A DNA stretch of 64,000 nucleotides from Nereocystis luetkeana (GCA_031213475.1 JARUPZ010000013.1:1646231-1710230); one strand, 5' to 3'; shown: positions 25,052 to 35,037, counted from the first letter of the stretch. Translations and numbers: made by a program. Notes: generated from the sequence alone by a model not told the origin.

Positions 25052-25136
25052 GGAGGGGCGGAAGGAAGAGGGCGACCAGGGGAGGGAGGAGGAAGATAAA
25101 GGGGGGGAGGAAGAGGATGAGGAGGACGAGGAATAG
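15738..25136 (+). CDS. SMYD-like SET/MYND-TPR-2OG-Fe(II) dioxygenase fusion
   Basis: Predicted protein of about 1,507 residues from eight exons: 15738-16829, 17590-17727, 18657-19220, 20524-20598, 20925-21886, 22708-22818, 23491-23788 and 23853-25136. Each junction has GT and AG and the phases match. Domain order: Ser/Thr/Ala-rich N-terminus; SET N-lobe ('FASSRDIRRGDVVAVERPLV', about 175); MYND ligands C210, C213, C369, C373, C378, C382, H391, C395; linker; SET core ('LPHSCTPN', 752-759) and post-SET Cys (907-914); TPR-like helices (about 944-1015); P4H-type dioxygenase with H1380-x-D1382, H1430 and R1440; Glu-rich tail. SMYD proteins methylate lysines; P4H-type enzymes hydroxylate proline using 2-oxoglutarate. 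The SET motifs are degenerate, the dioxygenase motifs intact. No signal peptide is visible. The fusion rests on phase agreement; the last junction is weakest, so the dioxygenase could be a separate gene. Confidence 0.7.
16932..17163 (+). mobile_element. SINE subfamily 1 body, head-less, in intron 1
   Basis: Nearly identical to the body at 27595-27805 ('GAGAGCGCCTTGCAGCGTGG' onward) and ends in an A-rich AATAAAATAAAAATAAA tail. The tRNA-like head is missing, consistent with 5' truncation on insertion into the 16830-17589 intron. Confidence 0.75.
17590..17727 (+). CDS. fusion gene exon 2: rest of MYND zinc finger
   Basis: Follows 'TTACGCAG' in phase 0. 'CSSGCGAVYCGKVC' and 'CWDAGHSVLC' supply the remaining zinc ligands in the usual SMYD spacing. 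Ends phase 0 at a GTCGGC donor, which is weaker than the others. Confidence 0.65.
18657..19220 (+). CDS. fusion gene exon 3: inter-SET helical region
   Basis: Acceptor 'CATCCGCAG' at 18656; an alternative at 18632 keeps the same phase and adds eight residues. 'LEAPLLLAAHLLVQAALTT' resembles the first helix after MYND in SMYD proteins. Ser- and Ala-rich inserts follow. Ends at GTAAGG. Confidence 0.55.
19812..19915 (+). mobile_element. foldback MITE family A, in intron 3
   Basis: Begins TTAACCCTTTTAGAACTGCA and ends with the mirrored 'CGGGACTGGAGTTCTAAAGG'. The inner arms hold 'GTTTTGGGGACAA'. One of six copies; it lies in the 19221-20523 intron. Confidence 0.8.
20524..20598 (+). CDS. fusion gene exon 4
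   Basis: A 75-nt exon, phase 0 on both sides, between 'GGAACAG' and GTATAT. It reads 'VESPIVEYCEGLVTQAGD' and more. Small, but supported by its signals and phase. Confidence 0.45.
20925..21886 (+). CDS. fusion gene exon 5: SET core and post-SET
   Basis: Acceptor 'TACCATTTAG' in phase 0. Contains 'LPHSCTPN', then 'ALSDVSAGSSLTCSWVDAGE' (the SET C-terminal motif) and 'CGCSCLKC' (post-SET zinc site). Gly-rich insertions interrupt the domain. Ends phase 2 at GTAAGG. Confidence 0.65.
21887..22707 (+). other. fusion gene intron 5
   Basis: About 820 bp from GTAAGG to GATCAG. No coding or repeat signature was recognised inside. Confidence 0.45.
22708..22818 (+). CDS. fusion gene exon 6: TPR helix pair
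   Basis: Its first base completes an Arg codon from exon 5. It reads 'YDDAFDILQRQARLCPQSGD' then 'VLYRAGLCAINQGRWSR', a good TPR match. Ends phase 2. Confidence 0.6.
23491..23788 (+). CDS. fusion gene exon 7: TPR end and Pro/Ala linker
   Basis: Its first base completes an Arg codon; 'ALRLWRDGLALTPDHEELKD' continues the TPR. A Pro run (C-tract, about 23711-23740) and an Ala run link to the dioxygenase. The donor at 23789 is a consensus GTATGT. Confidence 0.55.
23853..25136 (+). CDS. fusion gene exon 8: P4H-type dioxygenase and Glu tail
   Basis: 'WVCTTRVPPLSADECAAVI' and 'RHYAVPTTDMAVRDLP' lead to the catalytic region 'LPLHTDQGEISLTIALNS', then 'DTMHGGQEITRGIRYILAVF'. These give the His-x-Asp, distal His and 2-oxoglutarate-binding Arg of the P4Hc family. 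Acidic Asn/Asp/Ser-rich inserts (about 24260-24660) interrupt the domain. The C-terminus is about 55 mostly Glu residues, ending in TAG. The frame is open upstream to 23661, so a start at the ATG at 23778 is possible if this is a separate gene. Confidence 0.7.
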
Positions 25137-26555
25137 GAAGAGGCACGATCGTCCAGGGCATCAAGAGTGGGAGCTGGAGATTATATTAGCGGGGCGGCAT
25201 GGTGACCTGCAGGACCAGCGTGCGTGGTATCGCAAATCCAAACGAATGCCGACGCTGAACGTTTCTTATGCATAAGAGGCCGGCCACGTTAGCCATCCTC
25301 CTTGAGGGACACGGCTGGTCGCCTGAGGTTGTTCGTTGGGTTGCCCGTTGTGCGGGGGTACTGGAGAGCTTTCCCCCCGTAGATAGACCGATTCGCCTTG
25401 GAGCAGCACTTTAGACATTGTGCCGTACTGATGTTGCGATGATCAGTACTGCATCAAATTTCAAATTTCGACGCTGTCAATTTGAGCCCGTGGTACCTGC
25501 GGTTCCGGTATGCCCAAGTTACATTGCGTGTATTGTAAGTTATCGCACAGTAGATCACCCCCCTTGTTACCTCGGCTCAATACAACGACATGAAAAACGT
25601 TTGTTTCTGCCTTTGCGAGGGGAGTTACATGACTCGCCGTTCCGACACTGCCAAGTACCAGTACGTAGCTAAAACATGTCCTTTGTACGTACCATTAATA
25701 TTATAATACAGCAGTACCACGTCTTCTGCTGCATATCGCCCAGAACTAAGGCCGATATGCACATATGATCAAATAAGTTGGGTCCCTTCTACGTACCGAG
25801 CTACGATACTCTTACACACACAGCAGTATGCGCTGCTGTTTTTGGTTGTGTTTTCCTGACAAAATAGCTTATCCACCGGGAGGTACTGTAGCACTATGCT
25901 GGGGGTTCGTGTACCAGGTATCGCATTCACGAAAAACGCTACAAACATTGCCTTAAAGCCAGCTGGCCTCAAGCGACCTAGAAGCACGTCAGCAGCGCCT
26001 TGTTCAGCTTCACGAGAGTGCGGCTTGTTCACTTTAAGACTCACCCTCCTGGAGAAATGCCATCTTCTTCAGGGTTAATCTGTTCACTACTCACTATACA
26101 CAGTTAAGTTGTCCGTATCTCTACTGAACACCAGGTGCATACTACCTGGTACCACGTAACAGGTACAGTAGTAGTACTGTGCACCTACCTGGTAGTTGTG
26201 AAAGGATCCCCAGGCCAGCCACCTGTGGGCTTCAGATTGATCGGTGGGTAGCCCCAAGGAAGGGCCCCCTCGCGTACGTACATACTGGTACGAAGTAGCA
26301 AGGCTGTACCTGATGCTGACTGATAATGTAGAATGTTGGTGTCGTTGCTGACTGATGTTGTACTGCTGTAGAATCCTACACTACGAGTAGAAACATCGGC
26401 ACGTACACGAATACGTACTCGTGTATCATTCGAGTCGGTTCAGCACGGTTAGTTTAGGATGTTCCGCGTTCTTTGGTATTGGTATTATTGGTATTAATAG
26501 TATTGAAGAATTGTTTTTTCCCTGTTGATTGAGCCAAGCGTAAAAAACGAGGACC
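25137..26555. other. intergenic, no supported gene
   Basis: Short frames only. Several TACCWGGTA words (about 25912, 26143, 26184) and TATTAATA at 26492 are present. Confidence 0.4.
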
Positions 26556-26559
26556 TTTA

Positions 26560-26745
26560 ACAATCTGGGAGAAGGGATCTTTAGGTTGGTAGGCTGTTCG
26601 GATGTTTTGGTTCCTGTTGGGATCAAGGCACGGGCGAAGACCCAACCCAACCCCTGACTCTAACCCTAACCCTAACCCTAACCCAAACGCTGACCCCAAA
26701 CCGCAGCCGAAACGGGCCAAAACTCGCCATAAACGCGGCTACGGT
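26560..26745 (+). repeat. repeat T with interstitial telomere-like tract, intact copy
   Basis: Contains three to four CCCTAA units (about 26662-26684) flanked by 'TTCCTGTTGGGATCAAGG' and 'CCGCAGCCGAAACGGGCC'. The reverse complement of 30300-30545 carries the same flanks. Telomere-type units inside a dispersed repeat, not a chromosome end. Confidence 0.7.
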
Positions 26746-27119
26746 TCCTGATTGCTATACAGTACCTGCCGCATCCGACTCGCATCCACGCAGTTCCCTT
26801 CCCGACACCAACAAACCCAAGAGAGGTCTACCTGAGAGGTTGGCTTCCCCCCTGTCTCTTCCACAAGGCGTTCCCTTCCCTCGAGCATGAAAGCACCACA
26901 ACAGAGACACGAGTCAGCGAAGATCCATACGGCAAGACAGTAGCTACGGACAGCGCACTGTCTCGAATGAACTGTGGTCCAGCTTTCTGCCATTGGGGTT
27001 CAGATCGAGCACCAACTTAGCTCCAAGTCGGTACCAGCAGTAGCATTGGCAGGGGAGCAAGATAACTGACTGCTGCTCCCCGTGTGCCGTCTTCAGACCA
27101 TGAACCTCTCTAGTGCGGC
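26746..27119. other. intergenic, nothing recognised
   Basis: An 84-residue minus-strand frame at 26739-26993 has no family signature. Confidence 0.3.
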
Positions 27120-27475
27120 CTGCTTGCGTGTGGGAAAGTATACGGTAAGTACATTGTGTGTTGCAATATGCCCCCCCCCTCTCCTATTTTATATAGGTTG
27201 GGTGGGCGTCGGTTGGCAACGACACTGTAAAACATGCCGCTCACTACGGGAGCTAGACAAGTTACCAGGGTACGTTTTTTTTTTTTTTGGCGGTCGCCCA
27301 CACAGCTGGTTGTCGAGTTAGATCATTTATTTGTGCGAGGTGAAGAACCTTTACTCCGCACGAGTGAGAATGATCGTATCACGTAGTGTGCAAGGTAAGG
27401 CACCCAAGAAGCAGTTATATAGCACTCCATTGCTGTCTCTGGAATTGCCTACACCGGAAATTAAATCAACTCACG

Positions 27476-27815
27476 GTCGCCCCGGTGGTTCAAGTGGTTA
27501 ACCTCGAATTCTACTTGTTTGAGTCCTGGGTTCGAGCCCGAGGTGGGTCGGGCTTTGACTTTATTTTCAAAAATAAAAATAAAAAAGGATTCAATTTTTG
27601 AGAGCGCCTTGCAGCGTGGGTAGGCACAATTCGATGCGAGTCGACGAGGGAAGAAAAGGCTGAGATCTTCTCGCGATAAAAAAGAAGGCACGTACCGTAG
27701 CGGGAAGGGGGGAGAAGAGCCTGCTATGTGACCCCGGATCTGAGTTACGAGTTGGAAGGCGAGAGAGAAGAAGATGTTCGAAGATAATAAATGGGATGAG
27801 CAAAAAAATAAAAAT
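27476..27815 (+). mobile_element. full-length tRNA-derived SINE, subfamily 1, nested
   Basis: The head 'CCCCGGTGGTTCAAGTGGTT' (A-box region) and 'TGGGTTCGAGCCC' (B-box) is joined to the subfamily body and an A-rich tail ending AAAAAATAAAAATAAAA. It interrupts family E between 'AAATTAAATCAACTCACGG' and 'CATATGCAAGTCCGCCTC', which are contiguous at 29555-29600. Confidence 0.8.
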
Positions 27816-28784
27816 AAAATGCAGCTGTCATCCATATGCAAGTCCGCCTCACAAGCGGTTCTTAGTATACATAGGATGCAGCTCACCCGTCATGCGACTC
27901 GCCGGACACCTCACGGCGTTTCGCGCTTGGTGCAAGCAATGTCTGCCTGGTAGGTGAAAACCCGGCATGCTCCGTCCCGGCATTGTAGGGATACGAGGGT
28001 CTATGGTCATACGACTACGGCCATGCATGAGATCGGGTACATCTCTCCTATCGAGTACACCCCCCCGCCTCGAACACTATATCTATCCCCCACACACATG
28101 AACCCCCCCCCCCCCCCAATAGGTATACATATAGGTTGGGTTGGCGTCGGTTGACGACGGCGCTGTGAAACGCGCCTCTCACTGAGTGAGCTAGACAGAC
28201 AGGGTACCGTTTTTTTTTTTTTTTGGCGGTTACCACGGCTGGCGGTCAAGTTGGATTATTTTTGTGCGGGGGTAACCTTTGCTTCGCACAAGGGGGATGA
28301 TCGTGTCACGTAGTAGTGTGTATATCGTGAGGCACCCATGAGGCTGTTACATAGCGAACCCATTGCTGTCTCGGGAAACTGGCCACACCAGAAATTAAAT
28401 CAATTCATGGATGCTGGCATCCACATACATGGAAGAAAACCCGTCTCAAAAGAGGTTCTCAGCAGGATGCAGATCACCCTTTAAGCTACTTGCCGAACAC
28501 CTCACGGCGCTTCGCGCTTGGTGCAAGCAATGTCTACCTCGTCGGTGAAAACCCGACATGCTCCTTCGCGGCATTGTAGGGATGCGAGGGTCAATGGTCA
28601 CACGACTACGGCCATGCATGAGATCGAACTACATCTCTCCTACAGAGGTTCCCCCCCCCCCCCCCTCCAAAGTTTACTCCCCTCCTCCCCAACGTTTACC
28701 CCTCCCCCCCAATGTTTACCCCCCCTCCAAATATACTTACCCTCCCTTGCGTATATGAACCCCGTAAGTTCACCCTCCACTGCT

Positions 28785-29200
28785 ATATCAACGGGTGATA
28801 CCAGCGGGTTATAAATTATATCAACTGGTATATCCGCGGGTGATGTACATCAACTGGCGATAGAGCTACATCACCCGTGATACAACGGGTGCTATACTAG
28901 GGGGCGGCATGAATATGTCCCGCATAATTATTGATCTATCGAATATTCACCCCCGCCTATATTTACCCCGCCCCCCCCTGGTGTTGTGCTCCATCTCGAA
29001 AGGGATGCGTGGTCCATCGCCAAATGACTAAGGCAAGCAACAAACGAGTACGCCCGACCCCCCCCCCGGTGTTACAGTGGGTGGTATGGTATATCAACTG
29101 GTGTGATCTGTGATAGAACGGGTGCTATTCTAGGGGGTGGGGTCAACATGTCCGGGGTAAGTACTGATATATAACTAGTGATAGATGAAAGCGGGTGATA
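28785..29200. repeat. ATATCAACGGGTGATA-type degenerate repeats
   Basis: Words such as ATCAACGGGTGATA and ATCAACTGG recur, and 'ACGGGTGCTATACTAGGGGG' near 28890 is echoed by 'ACGGGTGCTATTCTAGGGGG' near 29118. This forms the AT-rich part of the family E region. Confidence 0.5.
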
Positions 29201-29640
29201 TACTGTAGAACATAAAGTAGTGGTGATATGGCTATATTACGTGTGATTCGCAAATGTTTCCCCCCCCCCCGCCGTACTATATAGGTTGGGTTTGCGTCGG
29301 TTGGTAATGGCACTGTAAAGCATGCCGCTCACTATCTGAGCTGGACGACCAGGGTGCCGCTCTTTATTTTAGTTGCATATTTGTTGGGCGGTCGGCCACA
29401 GCTAGTGGTCGAGTATGATGATTTGTGCGGGGTGAAGAACTTCTACTCCGCACGAGGGGAATAATCGTATCATGTACCTGGTAGTGTCTATGGTAAGGCC
29501 CCCAAGAGGCAATTACATAGTAAACCCATTGCTGCCTCTGGAAGTGGCCACACCGGAAATTAAATGAACTCATCGAAGCTGTATTCCATATGCAAGTCCG
29601 CCTCACTAGCGGTTCTTAGTAGGATGCAGCTCACCCTTTC

Positions 29641-30164
29641 CTGCTCGAAGTGGGAGATACATCCAAGATATACATATATATCCCCGAACTCAACATGCCT
29701 TCTACCACATACGTATCCCCCACATTCCACCGCACATGACAGTGCGATACTCACAGTTCACAGCGGTACTCCGAGCATACTCAACAACCCCCGTGCTCGG
29801 TGTACGGCATACGTAGCCATTCACACACGCAGATAAAGAGAAAGGAACAACCACGTGGGAAACCTTTTGACAACACAAATAACCAAATAAATACGAAAAC
29901 CAAACAAAAATATGAAAAAATAACGGTATTTATTTGCACTACTATATAGCAGCCCCCCTGTTGGAAACCCCCGTTAGTGACCGTCGATAGGTCGTTACCA
30001 TTGTCAGGTAAAGAGGCAGTTCAGAGTTACTGAAGTACACGATCTCAGCACCAAGCTATACTAACTGCCAATGAAAAACGGCAATCCCCTGACCGATGTT
30101 ACATATATTCTCCCACACTAAAGAAAGTCCTGAACTACATTGAGTAAGGAATACAATTTCCTCG
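29641..30164. other. intergenic, nothing recognised
   Basis: Mixed AT-rich sequence with no supported gene or clear repeat. Confidence 0.35.
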
Positions 30165-30545
30165 AGTAGGTATAGCAATCTGGGATAAGGGTCTTTATGG
30201 GGGGTTTTGACTTGAAAGTTGCGTAGCGCGGTCTGCACCTTGGAATCGTCGTCCGCAATTGAGAAATTTCCTGGTTCGATGCAAACGCGGCGCAGCTGCG
30301 TTTATGGGCAGTTTTGACCCGTTTTGGCTGCGGTTTGGGGTCATGTTATAAGGATTACCTTGGGCTGGGTAACCGATCGGTCTTTTACCCCTATAGCTCA
30401 GTAGGTAACACCTTCACAATCAGGGTTAGGGTTAGAGTCAGGGATCGGGTTGGTTCTTCGCGTCTTCGCCCGTTCCTTGATCCCAACAGGAACCAAAATG
30501 ACTGAACAGCCTACCAAACTAAATATCCTTTCGTCCAGAATATAA
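30165..30545 (-). repeat. repeat T, inverted copy interrupted by tRNA-related element
   Basis: The reverse complement matches 26560-26745 on both sides, but a segment of about 65 bp at 30347-30412 separates the 'CGGTTTGGGGTCAT' flank from 'CAGGGTTAGGGTTAGAG'. The same 65-bp segment stands alone at 47881-47953. Confidence 0.7.
30347..30412 (+). mobile_element. short tRNA-related element Q, inserted copy
   Basis: 'AAGGATTACCTTGGGCTGGG', 'CGATCGGTCTTTTACCCC' and 'TATAGCTCAGTAGGTAACAC' match 47881-47953 almost exactly. The last block is close to a tRNA A-box/D-arm. Diverged relatives lie at 32525-32600 and 32797-32855. Confidence 0.6.
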
Positions 30546-30889
30546 CGGGGCCTCACAACTTTTCCTATTTTTTTCCTTTTTTAATGTGAATGCTAATATC
30601 CGTCTGTCGCGGTCCATTTTTTATCATTCGCGCGCATGCTATTATTAGTTGTCTCCTCCAATAACACGTTATTTGTTATCCCAAAACATTCGTCAATCGA
30701 AATAAGGGCCCCTTTCAATTCACCACTATTCGTCCATCTTGATTTAACGCGAACCCACTCCTCAAATCCTTCCACAACAACCCGTACAAAAGGGCATCAA
30801 ACCCATCCCCATCATCACGACAAGGTTGCACACCCCTCACGAATGCGAAAACACTTGTTGGCGAACACCTGACCAACCCACTCGTCGAA

Positions 30890-31225
30890 TAGGCATTATT
30901 CGTCCACGGGCCAGTATTTGCCCCAGGTTTTCCCGTGGAGGCATTCGTCCATAGTACGAATGCTTGCCAAATGTAATGAGTTGGAAAGGGTATTCGCCCG
31001 TAGGACGAACACTTGCTCCATGTGCTGGAGAGGGTATTCGCGACATTAGTAGGACGAATACTTACGCCATGGTTTGGAGAGGATATTCGTCCATGGTTTG
31101 CAGCGGGTATTCGTCCCGTGGAGCGGGTGTTCGTCCCGTGGACAAATACCCTCTCCATTTCCATGGGATGAATACTTGCAGCATGGTTTGGAGAGGGTAC
31201 TCGTCCACGGGACGAATAGTTTGCC
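30890..31225. repeat. degenerate minisatellite GAGAGGGTATTCGTCC
   Basis: About eight imperfect units combine 'GGTTTGGAGAGGGTATTCG', 'TCCATGG' or 'TCCCGTGG' and 'GACGAATACTTGC'. Some half-units are inverted relative to others. Confidence 0.65.
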
Positions 31226-31829
31226 CTATTGCTAAGTGAGGGGAATACTTTAGGGGCCAACATAGGGACAATACATTACTAATGACTCACACCTGACCAC
31301 GATAATAACGAGAATAGCAGGATGCATATATGTGCATAGATTGCTAGATATTGCAAGCAGAAGGATGGAGTATGGCCTGTATGACTGCGACGTGCGCTGA
31401 GAGTCGCGGTTGTAGTTGTGCACCGCTAGCTGGGGGTATACTGAGCGTCCGATGATCACGAACTGCATGCGGTGGTGATACCTCTATACTACTGCATGAG
31501 GTGATGATGACTGCTAGCAACACTCTGAATAACATGCGGGCCCAAAATTACAGTCGCTAATGCTCTGACAGGAGTACGTCGTACTAACAGTATATCATGC
31601 ATTCACGCTGGGCGTACGTGCTGATGATGCTACTTTTTACGTACCAGGTATTGTTTCTGGCGGTGAAAATGTATCTGTTGTATTCGCCTACAAGTCGCTA
31701 CAAGGAGTATTCGTGGCACAATAAGTAGAATACGACCTAATCTAATCACTGTTAACATCACCTACTGTTCAACAAGTAATTGCCCAACGTATACGGTCTC
31801 CTGCATTGTTTTCAAAAGCAAGTACAAAC

Positions 31830-32180
31830 CGGTGAAATCGTCTATCGAAGCTTCCGCCTCTTCCACGAAAGCTTCTACAACTTCGGTGGAAGCGTCCTTG
31901 GAAGCCGCTTCCAAGGACGCTTCCACGGAAGTTGTAAAGCTTCCAAGGGTATCTGGAGTACTTTCACGAAAACAACTCTTGTTGGAAGCTTCGGGGTGCT
32001 TTCATGGAATCCCTAGTCATTACCTACTTCCATGCGAAAAGCGCCATATCCTACTTCCATGGAAACTCGTGGGAGCTTCCATTGAGGCGGTGGAAGCTTC
32101 CATGGAAGTGGGACAAGCTTCCATCGAAGTAGTAGAATATTCAGTATGAGTGAACGTTCCACGACTTCAATGGAAGCTTG
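31830..32180. repeat. GGAAGCTTCC-rich palindromic cluster
   Basis: Over a dozen copies of GAAGCTTCC, TTCCATGGAAG and close variants in both orientations. They include the near-perfect 61-bp palindrome at 31876-31936. Confidence 0.75.
31876..31936. repeat. 61-bp near-perfect palindrome
   Basis: Two 30-base arms (31876-31905 and 31907-31936) around one central base, with a single mismatch. A transcript would fold into a tight hairpin of microRNA-precursor size, though with almost no loop. Confidence 0.9.
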
Positions 32181-32524
32181 TGGAAGCTCCCACCACTCCC
32201 GACAACATAAAACGCCGAACCTGTTGCAAAAATAACACTTCCTCGATAGTTTCCTTCGTTGCGACGTTTTCTGGTTCATTCAGCGGTGGAAAGCGTAACA
32301 CACTTCTGAGCTATAGAAAACCAGCACCACAGTAGTGTTTGAACTTCCCTCACTTGTCGACACTAATTTTGTATGGTGCCTACGTACCGTTCTTCTTACC
32401 GTCACAAACAGTGGTAAATACGCTTTCCGCCCGGACGACCCCCAACGTGTGAGTACCTCGGTACTTCGAGAAGCATTTTCTGACGTGGAGAATTCGACTG
32501 CCGCTATTGCCCACTGTTGTTACT

Positions 32525-32855
32525 AGGCTTAGATTGGGCAGGCGATCGGTGAACCTTTTACCTGTAGCCCAACGGACTAAGTCCTAAGGAAATGGCATTA
32601 TCCTGTATCGGCAGGAAATGGGTCGTTGGTCTTGAGTCTGAATCTCACGTCCACGACGATTCGAAAAAATATATGACTTTCCTCACATCAAGCATCTGAA
32701 AAAATACTTCTGGATCCCCAAACATTGGAACCGCGGGTTGGTGGCACGTCGGCCCGTATACTATCCGGTCCGTTCCAGGGGGGGGGCATTGTTGTGAGGC
32801 TTAGATTGGGTAGGCGATCGGTTAACCTTATACCAGAAGCCCAACGGACTAAGTA
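32525..32855 (+). mobile_element. two diverged copies of tRNA-related element Q
   Basis: 'GGCTTAGATTGGGCAGGCGA', 'TAGCCCAACGGACTAAGT' (A-box-like) and a downstream 'GTCTTGAGTCTGAATCTCA' (B-box-like) occur at 32525-32650. A second, shorter copy with the same start lies at 32797-32855. A TCGGT/TTTTACC layout links them to element Q. Confidence 0.45.
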
Positions 32856-32859
32856 CCTT

Positions 32860-34428
32860 AACACTACATCATCATCGAGCCTCGCATCCCACTGGGGGGA
32901 ATAAAGCGTAGAGAGATAAAAGTGAAACAACCGCACAACAAGCAGTTCGGTATTTCACAGTATACCTAAAGATCCGCAGAGGGCACGTGTCTCGATCTAC
33001 ACAGTAGGCAAATGGCATCGACAGATGAGACAAAGGGGTATAGGAGGGGAGCGCGGAGGGAGGAAACTCGCCCGTAGTGCCGTGGGTAACGGAAGCAGGT
33101 CGGGGCGTGCGTGTTATGGGTGTGCCAAAAACGAGGGGGTATCCACAGGCAACAACTCTTGCAACTACGGGTTAAAACCTCGACCGACGAACCATAGATA
33201 CACTATATTTGTGTCCTATTAATAAAAGAAACCGTATACTCGTAGATCAGGTATAATGTCGAGTCTGAACACACAGATTCATGCCCATGCAATGTGGCCA
33301 ACACGCGTCATTCGCCCGACGCGTGCCCTATACGATAGGAGTAGCATTGTATGGCCACAGTATTTCTGACTGACTATTTATAGGCTGCGTAACTGAGAAA
33401 CTACCCGATATCGCTGATCCCAATTTTTCGATTTACAACGTGGAAGTTTGAACAACACCCACTATTGGCCGACGTTCAGCGCTCCTTGTTTCTCCAAAAT
33501 CAGAGTTGGGGGATATATTGAGCCCAAGAAAAGCTAGGTGCTGCCCCTACAAGGCAAGCACGCATCTTACCACTTAATTAATGATTGCAGTGCAGCAGCT
33601 GCCATACGCGGGCCATACCGGACGCAAACAAACATCCGAACCCGTATGACTCATCCCACAGTATGGGGTGCACTTCTTTAGACCCATAGGGTTTTCCCGG
33701 TTGAGCTCCTCAGGTGAACAGCTTATCACAGCTCGTTGTTGTGCTTGTACTACAGCACAATAAAATATTTGTTACAGAACTACACAAGGGATATAAACCT
33801 TGGTCGGGTTGCCCGAACAAACCCGAACAAACCAATTCGAACTCGTGTTTTGGGCGAGGTATTGATCTCCCCCCGAGAGGAGCGCTCAGAAAATAAGGGA
33901 CAACCCGTAAAGGCATTGACCGTAAATACTTTTTCGGAAGGGTTTTGCCTCGCGCCAATACGTGCAAACCCTACTGCAAACACGCGCACGCCCTACCGCA
34001 CACTCCAGTCAGTCGGCTTCAGCAATTCTCCGGTCCGAATTACTGCACGGCGCATGCGGCATCTGCTGTAGAGGTTAACCGGATAACAATGTCGTCGCGA
34101 GCTTATCAAAACCCAAAAAATCAAGCAGCATGCATTACTGTTGGGCTTCAATGTGAGTCGAGTCTAGCTCCACCGATATTGCCTCCCCCGGCACGTTCAC
34201 GCTCCGGCATGGAGAAGAGTGCCACCGAAGGAGTCGGGCGTTTCCCTCGAACCCTTTCTCACCAACAGGCCTCCATTGAGGAGATACTTAAGGTAGTTTA
34301 CGCTAACATACATGAGGTACTACAGTAGTAGTTCTACCAAGGGATCGGCCTCAGCTTGCGGATTTCGCTCGAAGAGCGCGGTTGTGGAGTGCGAGAGGTA
34401 GCCCCCCAAGCGAAAAGCCTCCGAAACG
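32860..34428. other. intergenic, no supported gene
   Basis: Open frames are short and overlap on both strands. TATTAATA at 33217 is the only flagged signal. Confidence 0.4.
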
Positions 34429-34533
34429 CTATGACGGGGGACCATAGTAAATAGGACCGAATATTGCTACTAAAAATAATTAAATATACAGGTTTTTGTG
34501 TGTACGATATTTCCTAAATACTATGGCCCCCCG
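34429..34533 (+). mobile_element. foldback MITE family B
   Basis: Left end 'CTATGACGGGGGACCATAG', right end 'CTATGGCCCCCCG', and the AT-rich family centre. The right arm is partly decayed. Confidence 0.7.
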
Positions 34534-34769
34534 AAAAACAAAAAAAAGGCGTCCACGGCAACACGGTCTCTGCAACCGTCGCGATTCTTAAAGACGGATC
34601 AGCGAAACTAACTGATGATCCTGTCGTTCCCCAGTAGGCCATGAATGAAAGCACGCACAGCACAACGTGGGAATCGCTTCGCCCTTCTCCGGCTGCGTTT
34701 TGCGAACATGCGCACGCCAATACCCCTCAAAGATGAAACCAGAAACGCCCAGTCTCCCCGACAATGCCG

Positions 34770-35037
34770 GCCGCACTGAACCCTGATTGCAATATTAATA
34801 GTACGTAATCGAAAGAGGCAAATACCCGTTCGACCGGCATATATGCGTATCAGTGCGATCTTACTTGGCCAAAATCCGTGTGTCTCTTCCCCGCTCCGTC
34901 AGGCCTGCCGCACTGAACCCTGATTGCAATAGTACGTAATCGAAAGAGGCAAATACCCGTTCGACCGGCATATATGCGTATCAGTGCGATCTTACTTGGC
35001 CAAAATCCGTGTGTCTCTTCCCCGCTCCGTCAGGCCT
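34770..35037. repeat. 137/131-bp tandem duplication differing by one hexamer
   Basis: 34770-34906 and 34907-35037 are identical by eye except that the first has TATTAATA where the second has TA. This is a recent duplication and a clean filled/empty-site pair. Confidence 0.9.

Larger units (their letters stand above)
27120..29640. repeat. tandem array of repeat family E, about 650-bp unit
   Basis: Ordered blocks recur about three times: 'TATATAGGTTGGG' with 'GCGTCGGTTG', 'GCTCACT..GAGCTAGAC', 'TGTGCGGGGT', 'CCACACCGGAAATTAAAT', 'CATATGCAAGTCCGCCTC', 'TTCGCGCTTGGTGCAAGC' and 'CGACTACGGCCATGCATGA', with C-runs between. On the minus strand 'TCTAGCTCACTCAGTGAGAG' resembles a tRNA A-box, so part of the unit may be tRNA-derived. 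No protein is encoded. Confidence 0.7.

Noticed and set aside
26640..26700. Chromosome end
   Set aside because: Only three or four units, embedded in a dispersed repeat with normal sequence on both sides.
28000..28060. 5S rRNA-derived sequence (CGACTACGGCCATGCATGA core)
   Set aside because: The resemblance to the 5S start is limited to a few bases and the remaining 5S structure is not visible.
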